From Gammaproteobacteria bacterium (GTDB lineage Bacteria > Pseudomonadota > Gammaproteobacteria > GCA-001735895): a stretch of DNA of 11,155 bases. The stretch is from positions 1 to 11,155 of the forward strand of contig WGBK01000246.1 of NCBI GenBank assembly GCA_015494335.1, written 5' to 3'. Position 1 is the first letter of the stretch. Each line of letters begins with the position of its first letter. The position numbers were made by a program, and so were the translations under genes. Shown piece by piece: positions 5,890 through 11,155 of the stretch. The notes below the pieces were generated by a model. The model ran no database searches. It was not told the DNA's origin and saw nothing but the letters and a program-made list of their open reading frames with translations.

Positions 5890-6861
5890 GTGGCGGGTTC
5901 CGAGTTCTCGCTGATCGAAACCCATTTCGCGCGCCCTGCCGCGATACAGCCGCCCCGCTGGCTGAAGCTGGGCATCGGAGACGATGCGGCAGTGATCGAA
6001 GCGCCGCCGAACCGGCAACTGGTCTCCACCCTGGACACCCTGGTCGAGGGCCGTCATTTCCCCGAATCCACCGAGGCGGCGAGCATCGGATGGAAGTCGC
6101 TGGCAGTGAATGTCAGCGACCTGGTGGCGATGGCCGCCGATCCGGCCCATTTCCTGCTCTCGCTGACCCTTCCGCAGGACGACGAGACCTGGCTGGCGCG
6201 CTTTTCCGACGGCTTGTTCCGCGCCGCCGAGGCCTTCGGCATGACGCTGGTGGGCGGGGATACCTGTCGCGGCCCCCTGTCGATCTCGATCCAGGCCAAC
6301 GGCTGGGTGCCGCCGGATCAATTCGTCACCCGTTTGGGAGCCAGCCCCGGCGACCGTATCTGGCTCAGCGGATGCGTAGGCGAATCGGCCCTGGGACTCG
6401 CCCTGCTGCAGGGCCGTATCGATCCGGAAAAAGTCGATGCGGCGACCACGGCCCGGGCCTACACGGCGCTCAACTATCCACAGCCTCGTACCGAACTGAT
6501 CGGTTTGTTGCGACGGCACGCGACCGCGGCCATCGATATTTCCGACGGCCTGGCGGCGGATCTGCGGCACCTGCTGGAACAGAGCGGGGCGGGGGCGGTG
6601 ATCGACCGTTCGGCGCTGCCGCTGGTCGATGCCCTGTCGCCGAAGCAGGGGCTGGAACTGGCGTTGAGCGGTGGCGACGACTATGAAATCCTGTTCACCG
6701 CTCCGCCCGTGGCCGATGACGCGCTGCGCGAGGCCGCCCTGGAACTGCCTTTCGATCTCAGCGCCATCGGGCGCATCACCGAAAGCGGTTGCTGGCTGGT
6801 GGCAGACGGTGAGCGCATCGATCTCAACGACTACCGAGGCTACGATCATTTCAGCGACTGA
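5890..6861 (+). CDS. thiL: Thiamine-monophosphate kinase
   Basis: ThiL phosphorylates thiamine monophosphate to the active cofactor thiamine diphosphate. From the GTG at 5890 the protein is 323 residues, the family's usual length. Motifs in order are GIGDDAAVIEAP and STDTLVEG-like STLDTLVEGRHF (metal and nucleotide site), AVNVSDLVAMAADP, LVGGDTCRGPLSISI, AIDISDGLAADLRHLL, ALSGGDDYEILFT and the C-terminal GYDHF. I chose the GTG because MAGSEFSLIETHF aligns directly with the E. coli start MACGEFSLI. A TTG at 5881 overlapping the nusB stop (TTGA) would add three residues. Neither has a strong ribosome-binding site, so translation probably depends on coupling to nusB. The 3' end overlaps the likely pgpA start region. 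Confidence 0.95.
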   Translation: MAGSEFSLIETHFARPAAIQPPRWLKLGIGDDAAVIEAPPNRQLVSTLDTLVEGRHFPESTEAASIGWKSLAVNVSDLVAMAADPAHFLLSLTLPQDDETWLARFSDGLFRAAEAFGMTLVGGDTCRGPLSISIQANGWVPPDQFVTRLGASPGDRIWLSGCVGESALGLALLQGRIDPEKVDAATTARAYTALNYPQPRTELIGLLRRHATAAIDISDGLAADLRHLLEQSGAGAVIDRSALPLVDALSPKQGLELALSGGDDYEILFTAPPVADDALREAALELPFDLSAIGRITESGCWLVADGERIDLNDYRGYDHFSD

Positions 6862-7369
6862 CGCCAGGCCGAAACAGGCACCCGACCCGATTCCTCCGCG
6901 CCTGCTGCGCCACCCGGTGCACCTGCTGTCACTGGGTTTCGGCTCCGGCCTGGCGCCGAAGGCTCCGGGTACCTTCGGCACGCTGGCGGCTGTTCCGCTT
7001 TACCTGGTGCTGCAACCCCTGCCGTTGTGGGCCTTTGTAACGGTGACGCTGCTGTTTGCGCTGCTTGGGATCTACCTCTGCGGTGCCACGGCCCGCACAC
7101 TCGGGGTGCATGATCATGGTGGCATCGTCTGGGACGAGATCGTCGGTTACCTGATCACCATGATCGCGGTGCCGCTGGACTGGCGCTGGATGCTGGCCGG
7201 ATTTCTGCTGTTCCGCTTCTTCGATATCCTCAAGCCCTGGCCGATACGCTGGCTCGACCGGCGCGTCGGTGGAGGTTTCGGAATCATGATCGACGATGTG
7301 CTGGCGGGGCTGTTTGCATGGGCCTGCCTGCATGGGATAATCCGTTACCTGCCTGAATTGACCGGTTGA
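6809..7369 (+). CDS. pgpA: Phosphatidylglycerophosphatase A
   Basis: PgpA is an inner-membrane, Mg-dependent phosphatase that makes phosphatidylglycerol from its phosphate. Recognisable segments are HLLSLGFGSGLAPKAPGTFGTLAAVP, HDHGGIVWDEIVGYLI, FRFFDILKPWPIRWLDRRV and GGGFGIMIDDVLAG, which hold the conserved acidic residues. Several hydrophobic stretches alternate with them. The stop is certain, but the start is not. No ATG or TTG occurs in the expected region. The conventional options are GTG at 6809 (186 residues, overlapping thiL by 53 bases; used here) or GTG at 6917, which removes residues ahead of HLLSLGFG. Comparison with E. coli PgpA places the start near 6848, where the only candidate is an ATT preceded by GAGG at 8 bases. 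The next gene starts 4 bases after the stop. Confidence 0.93.
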   Translation: MSASISTTTEATIISATDARPKQAPDPIPPRLLRHPVHLLSLGFGSGLAPKAPGTFGTLAAVPLYLVLQPLPLWAFVTVTLLFALLGIYLCGATARTLGVHDHGGIVWDEIVGYLITMIAVPLDWRWMLAGFLLFRFFDILKPWPIRWLDRRVGGGFGIMIDDVLAGLFAWACLHGIIRYLPELTG

Positions 7370-7373
7370 GCCG

Positions 7374-8012
7374 ATGCGCCAGGGATTGCTGATATCGTTG
7401 TTGCTTGTTTTCTCGTCCCTCTGGGCCGCTCCCGACTCGGTCAAGGCCGTGGCCCTGTTCGCCGACAAGGCGATGCTGGCCATCGACGGCGAGAATGTGT
7501 TGCTTAAGAAGGGCGAGACGCGAAAGGGCGTGACCCTGATTTCCGCCAGCGGCCGTGGCGCGGTAATCCGTATCGGCAAGGGCAAGCCAGCCACCCTGAA
7601 ACTCAATGCCTCGGTGCGTCACGGCTTTCGCAAGCCGGTGCGCAGTCGCCTGACGGTCTATTCCGACCCCAACGGCATGTTCCGCCTGCGCGGACGCATC
7701 AACGGCCGCCCGACCCGCTTTCTGCTGGATACCGGCGCCACCTTCGTCGCCCTCAGCAGTGCCGAGGCGGAACGACTCCAGTTACCCTACAAGACCGGGC
7801 GCGTGGGCGTGATCCAGACCGCCAACAGTTCTGTGCCCGTGTGGCATATCCGGCTCTCCAGCGTCACTGTCGGCGATATCGAGGTACCCAATGTGGAGGC
7901 GGTGGTGCTGAGGGGCAGTCAGCCGGCCACGACCCTGCTCGGCATGTCCTTCCTCGAGCACCTCAAGATGCAGCGCAATGGCGCGGCTCTGGTGCTGGAA
8001 CAGAAATATTGA
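7374..8012 (+). CDS. Retropepsin-like aspartic protease (clan AA, TIGR02281-like), exported
   Basis: The 212-residue protein begins with a likely Sec signal peptide or anchor (MRQGLLISLLLVFSSLWAAP), with possible cleavage near residue 19. An N-terminal beta-rich segment (about 25-85: VALFADKAMLAIDGENVLL) is common in bacterial relatives. The protease domain starts near 95 (GMFRLRGRINGRPTRFLLDTGATFVALS). The catalytic motif DTGAT has Asp119 and the flap-side partner motif is LLGMSFL, with LLG at 188-190. One DTGA motif means an active enzyme would have to be a homodimer, as in retropepsins. It follows pgpA by 4 bases with no good Shine-Dalgarno, so it probably ends the operon. The substrate is unknown. 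A periplasmic location is inferred from the leader. Confidence 0.88.
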   Translation: MRQGLLISLLLVFSSLWAAPDSVKAVALFADKAMLAIDGENVLLKKGETRKGVTLISASGRGAVIRIGKGKPATLKLNASVRHGFRKPVRSRLTVYSDPNGMFRLRGRINGRPTRFLLDTGATFVALSSAEAERLQLPYKTGRVGVIQTANSSVPVWHIRLSSVTVGDIEVPNVEAVVLRGSQPATTLLGMSFLEHLKMQRNGAALVLEQKY

Positions 8013-8022
8013 CGAGCCCTGG

Positions 8023-8049
8023 CTGACAGGGGCATCAAGGTCATATAAC
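8023..8049 (+). promoter_or_regulatory. Candidate sigma-70 promoter for the transglutaminase-like gene
   Basis: CTGACA at 8023-8028 (5 of 6 matches to TTGACA) and TATAAC at 8044-8049 (5 of 6 to TATAAT) are separated by 15 bases, slightly shorter than ideal. They lie in the 63-base gap ahead of the gene starting at 8076, the first gap of this size since nrdR. The short spacer leaves this uncertain. Confidence 0.4.
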
Positions 8050-8075
8050 CGCCACAAAGAGGAGCCCTCCGAAGC

Positions 8076-10052
8076 ATGGAACTCTATCGCATTGCGCCTG
8101 AAGACGAGTGGATCGTCGATCATTCCGGCAGCCTGCCCGAAACTCCTGAAGCCCCTTTGCCGGACGCCCCCTTCTACTTCCTTCTGGCTGACGACCAGGA
8201 TCGTGTGAGCAGCGAGGGCATCGAGCGCTATCGGCGTTCATTCGAGCACGTGCTGGATGCATCACGCCTGGAAGACGCCTCCCTGATCGTGCATGAGCTG
8301 GATTCGTCAAACGAACAGCTGATCATTCACCGCCTGGGCATCATTCGGGATGGCCGCTACCAGAATGTGCTGGATCCGGACAACATTTCGGTATTGCAGC
8401 GGGAAGCCGAGCTGGAACGTCATATCACGAACCAGCGCTATACCGTCAGCTTGTCGATCGACGACCTACGCGTGGGTGACATCATCGACTATGCAGCGAC
8501 GACCAAGACGCTGCGCAGCGATCATCCCTTGCAAGGGCGACACTACCGTTCGCGTGTTCTGCTGTCCTGGGGCTGTCCCATCCGGCTGCAGACTATCCGC
8601 CTGATCAATGATGGTGAAACAGCGCTTCGTGTGCAGGAATGCCGCTACCGGGACGGGGTGTTCTCGAGACAGGATGAGCTGATTGCGCCGGGGAGTCGGT
8701 TCGAGATGAAACTGAACGATCCGCAGCTGGCACGAATCGACGATGCAGCGCCCAACTGGTTCTGGCCCGATCATCTCTGGGCAGCCACCGACGCTCGCTG
8801 GGACGAACTGTCGGCCTATCTGCATTCGACCTATCGGCAGCATGACGTGCTGCGGGAAGATATCGACCTCGATGCCGACATCATCGGCGACTCGGAGGAT
8901 CTCCAGCACTGCATCCTGGCCGCCATCGATTTCGTCCAGAACAAGATACGCTACAAGGGTGAACATCATGGCATGTTTTCACACCTGCCTCGCCCCGCAG
9001 CAGACGTGTTGAAGAAGCGTTCCGGCGACTGCAAGGACAAGTCGAATCTTCTGCGGGCGATCCTGACCCGGCTCGGCGTACCGGCCAGTCTGGTGCTGGT
9101 CGATACGCGACGTGGCCATGTGCTGCCGACGGTGCCGCCATCGCTGTTTCATTTCGATCACATGATCGTGCGGCTGAACTGGCAGGGGCGCGACTACTTC
9201 ATCGATGCCACGATCAAGAAGCAGGCCGGCGACCTGGATCACCGAGCCATGCTGGATCATGCGCACGGGCTGCCATTGACCGAGCCGGGAGAAGGCTTGT
9301 GCCCGATTCCCTGGGACCTGTCGCGGGATGTCTATCTGCTGCTCCATCGCTATGATTTCACCGCCGGTGACGAGAGCCTTTACTCTCTCGAGGTGCTCAG
9401 GGAGTACCGCTATCACCGTGCCGACAACATGCGTTACCACTTCCAGTCGAATTCCAGGAACAAGCTGGAGCAGGACTTTCTCGGTTATGCTCTGAGCGAC
9501 ACGGATCTCGAACTGAAGATGCTCGAACCCATCCATGTCATCGAGGAGGATGTCGAGAACAACCGCCTGCTGACGCGCGAGCGCTACGGTATTCTGTCCG
9601 GTCCCAGGAACGGTGAAAAGCAGGCGAACATCTTCACCGACTTTGTAAACGAATTCATTCAGCCGTCCCAGGTCAGTCATCCGGTGCGTATCGACCTGGA
9701 AGGCGGTCTGCGTCATGACGTCGAAGTACTCTATCAAGAAGGCTATGACGTGTCCGAGGAGAAGAAGATCGACTCCCCGTGGTTCAGCTATGCCGATCGT
9801 GTCTGGCGAGACGAGAACAGAATACGTTTCAGCTCGACTCTGAAACCGTTGCGCCGACAGGTCGACGAGGCCGAGTTCATGGCCTTCAGCAAGACGGTCG
9901 AGGACATGCGTTCGCGCGCGGCCAACCGTTTCGAGTTCGGCAACCCCGAGGTACAGGAAAAGGGCGGCTTCTGGCAGCGCTTCTTCACGGACTGGACCAA
10001 CTATGCCATGGCGCTGGCCATGCTGATCTGGCTCTGGAGCTACTTCAACTGA
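8076..10052 (+). CDS. DUF3857/transglutaminase-like protein with C-terminal membrane anchor
   Basis: The 658-residue protein resembles DUF3857-transglutaminase fusions. The N-terminal part (about 50-230) is beta-rich and contains the DUF3857-like stretch LSIDDLRVGDIIDYAATTKT. The transglutaminase core (about 265-400) has an intact triad: Cys319 in RSGDCKDKSNLLRAIL, His362 in HFDHMIV and Asp377 in DYFIDATIKK. A further beta-rich C-terminal region (about 400-600) follows. Most relatives I know begin with a signal peptide. This one does not; it starts MELYRIAPEDEW. It ends in one hydrophobic helix (about 640-656, NYAMALAMLIWLWSYF) with almost nothing after it, a tail-anchored layout. Reaction and substrate are unknown: peptidase, amidase or cross-linking are all possible for this fold. 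GAGGAG at 8059-8064 lies 11 bases before the ATG. It follows the aspartic protease by 63 bases. Confidence 0.88.
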   Translation: MELYRIAPEDEWIVDHSGSLPETPEAPLPDAPFYFLLADDQDRVSSEGIERYRRSFEHVLDASRLEDASLIVHELDSSNEQLIIHRLGIIRDGRYQNVLDPDNISVLQREAELERHITNQRYTVSLSIDDLRVGDIIDYAATTKTLRSDHPLQGRHYRSRVLLSWGCPIRLQTIRLINDGETALRVQECRYRDGVFSRQDELIAPGSRFEMKLNDPQLARIDDAAPNWFWPDHLWAATDARWDELSAYLHSTYRQHDVLREDIDLDADIIGDSEDLQHCILAAIDFVQNKIRYKGEHHGMFSHLPRPAADVLKKRSGDCKDKSNLLRAILTRLGVPASLVLVDTRRGHVLPTVPPSLFHFDHMIVRLNWQGRDYFIDATIKKQAGDLDHRAMLDHAHGLPLTEPGEGLCPIPWDLSRDVYLLLHRYDFTAGDESLYSLEVLREYRYHRADNMRYHFQSNSRNKLEQDFLGYALSDTDLELKMLEPIHVIEEDVENNRLLTRERYGILSGPRNGEKQANIFTDFVNEFIQPSQVSHPVRIDLEGGLRHDVEVLYQEGYDVSEEKKIDSPWFSYADRVWRDENRIRFSSTLKPLRRQVDEAEFMAFSKTVEDMRSRAANRFEFGNPEVQEKGGFWQRFFTDWTNYAMALAMLIWLWSYFN

Positions 10053-10078
10053 ACCGCGCTGTTCAAGGCGATCAGGGC

Positions 10079-10087
10079 TGGTAGAAT
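10079..10087 (+). promoter_or_regulatory. Extended -10 promoter of gltX
   Basis: TGGTAGAAT is an extended -10 element: TG, one base, then TAGAAT with 5 of 6 matches to TATAAT. It lies 30 bases before the gltX ATG in a 65-base gap. The -35 position (CTGTTC at 10059-10064 for a 17-base spacer) is weak, as is common for extended -10 promoters. Confidence 0.5.
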
Positions 10088-10117
10088 AGCGCGCCTTTCC
10101 CGCTTTCGAGACCGACC

Positions 10118-11155
10118 ATGACCCGTACCCGTTTTGCTCCCAGTCCCACCGGATATCTGCACATCGGCGGAGCCCGCACGGCCCTGTTCTGCTGGCTGTT
10201 CGCCCGCAAGACGCGGGGCGCGTTCATCCTGCGCATCGAGGACACGGATCGCGAACGGTCCACCGAGGCTTCGGTGCAGGCCATTCTCGACGCGATGGCG
10301 TGGCTGGAACTGGACTACGACGAAGGTCCCTATTATCAGACCGAGCGTTTCGATCGCTACCGCGAGGTTATCGATCAACTGATCGAGCAGGGCGATGCCT
10401 ACTACTGCTCCTGTTCCCGCGAGCGCCTCGATGCGCTGCGCGAGGAGCAGATGAAGAACAGGCAGAAACCGCGCTATGACGGACATTGCCGGGAGCGGGG
10501 CCTGAAGCCTGGCGACGCGGAGAACCTGGTGGTCCGCTTTCGCAACCCGCAGCAGGGTGAGGTGGTCTGGAACGACCTGGTCAAGGGCGAGATCCGCGTG
10601 CGCAACGAGGAACTGGACGATCTCATCATCGCCCGTTCCGACGGCACGCCGACCTACAATCTGACGGTGGTGGTGGACGACTGGGACATGAAGATCTCCC
10701 ATGTCATACGCGGCGACGACCATGTCAACAACACGCCACGGCAGATCAACATCTTCAAGGCCCTGAAAGCCGATATCCCGCACTATGCCCATGTGCCGAT
10801 GATTCTCGGCGAGGACGGCAAGCGCCTGTCCAAGCGCCATGGCGCGGTCAGCGTGATGCAGTACCGCGATGCCGGTTATCTGCCCGAGGCACTGCTCAAC
10901 TACCTGGTGCGTCTTGGCTGGTCCCATGGCGACCAGGAACTGTTCACCCGCGAGGAGATGATCGAGTATTTCGCTCTCGAGGACATCAACCGCGCGCCCT
11001 CGACCTTCAACCCGGAGAAACTGGACTGGATCAACCAGCAGTATCTCAAGTCCGCAGACCTCGACCGCATCGTCGCGCTGGTGCGCGAGCGCCTCGAACG
11101 GATCGGCGTTAAGGTGGACGAGGACCTGGATCTTTCCCCGATCGTCGACCTCTAC
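10118..11155 (+). CDS. gltX: Glutamyl-tRNA synthetase, 5' part (runs off the window)
   Basis: GluRS charges tRNA-Glu with glutamate. The visible 346 codons cover the class I catalytic core: the HIGH-type motif in RFAPSPTGYLHIGGARTALF, RIEDTDRERS, VIRGDDHVNNTPRQINIF and the KMSKS-type LSKRHGAVSVMQYRD. The anticodon-binding region starts but is cut by the window edge; the full protein should be about 465-490 residues. The zinc-finger insert keeps three cysteines (YYCSCSRERL and YDGHCRERG), but the fourth position, His in E. coli (CRH), reads CRE. The sequence follows the E. coli GltX type closely through NYLVRLGWSHGDQELFTREEM, not the shorter queuosine-modifying paralogue. It has its own likely promoter, so it is probably independent of the preceding gene. 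Confidence 0.97.
   Translation, partial: MTRTRFAPSPTGYLHIGGARTALFCWLFARKTRGAFILRIEDTDRERSTEASVQAILDAMAWLELDYDEGPYYQTERFDRYREVIDQLIEQGDAYYCSCSRERLDALREEQMKNRQKPRYDGHCRERGLKPGDAENLVVRFRNPQQGEVVWNDLVKGEIRVRNEELDDLIIARSDGTPTYNLTVVVDDWDMKISHVIRGDDHVNNTPRQINIFKALKADIPHYAHVPMILGEDGKRLSKRHGAVSVMQYRDAGYLPEALLNYLVRLGWSHGDQELFTREEMIEYFALEDINRAPSTFNPEKLDWINQQYLKSADLDRIVALVRERLERIGVKVDEDLDLSPIVDLY

Noticed and set aside
5758..6981. Long minus-strand frame (407 codons) opposite nusB and thiL
   Set aside because: It spans two well-identified plus-strand genes and their junction; it is an antisense artefact of codon bias.
8016..8033. Terminator after the aspartic protease gene
   Set aside because: Only a 5-bp stem (CCCTG/CAGGG) with no T-tract can be formed, and it overlaps the candidate promoter; too weak to call.
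10040..10927. Minus-strand frame of 295 codons opposite gltX
   Set aside because: gltX is unmistakable on the plus strand and the reverse frame has no domain signal.

Overview
The window looks like chromosomal housekeeping DNA from a high-GC gammaproteobacterium. Gene order (nrdR, ribD, ribE, ribB-type, ribH, nusB, thiL, pgpA, then gltX) and close protein matches to recalled gammaproteobacterial sequences (ThiL, GluRS, RibH, PgpA) support this. The exact lineage cannot be fixed from the sequence. Proteins resembling those of sulfur-oxidising or Xanthomonas-like gammaproteobacteria are the nearest I can recall.

Left edge (1-571): a strong hairpin at 1-31 follows a minus-strand gene for an A-type iron-sulfur carrier (IscA/ErpA/HesB family) with an unusual cysteine tail. 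From 572 to 846 there is no gene. Most of that interval is one 162-bp, end-to-end symmetric, imperfectly palindromic element (615-776) with perfect 20-bp terminal inverted repeats, which looks like a MITE or other non-autonomous palindromic repeat.

Centre (847-8012): a tightly packed plus-strand cluster, probably one operon. It holds nrdR (repressor of ribonucleotide reductase genes), ribD, a proteasome/HslV-like Ntn-hydrolase, ribE, a ribB-type gene whose C-terminal GTP-cyclohydrolase-II half is degenerate (RibBX type), ribH, nusB, thiL, pgpA and a secreted or anchored retropepsin-like aspartic protease. Junctions are overlaps or gaps of 35 bases or less. RibD, RibB, RibH and RibE cover riboflavin synthesis from the RibA product onward. 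The GTP cyclohydrolase II step must come from a ribA elsewhere, because the fused domain here has lost its zinc cysteines. ThiL makes thiamine diphosphate, NusB is an antitermination factor and PgpA makes phosphatidylglycerol.

Right part (8013-11155): a probable promoter precedes a 658-residue DUF3857/transglutaminase-like protein that has an intact Cys-His-Asp triad, no N-terminal signal peptide and a C-terminal membrane helix. The 5' part of gltX (glutamyl-tRNA synthetase) follows, with an extended -10 promoter, and runs off the window.

The less ordinary items are the palindromic element, the orphan Ntn-hydrolase with an N-terminal Ser inside the riboflavin operon, the degenerate RibBX domain, the tail-anchored transglutaminase next to an aspartic protease, and a pgpA gene lacking a conventional start codon at the expected place. 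I see no CRISPR array, phage, defence island, tRNA or rRNA.
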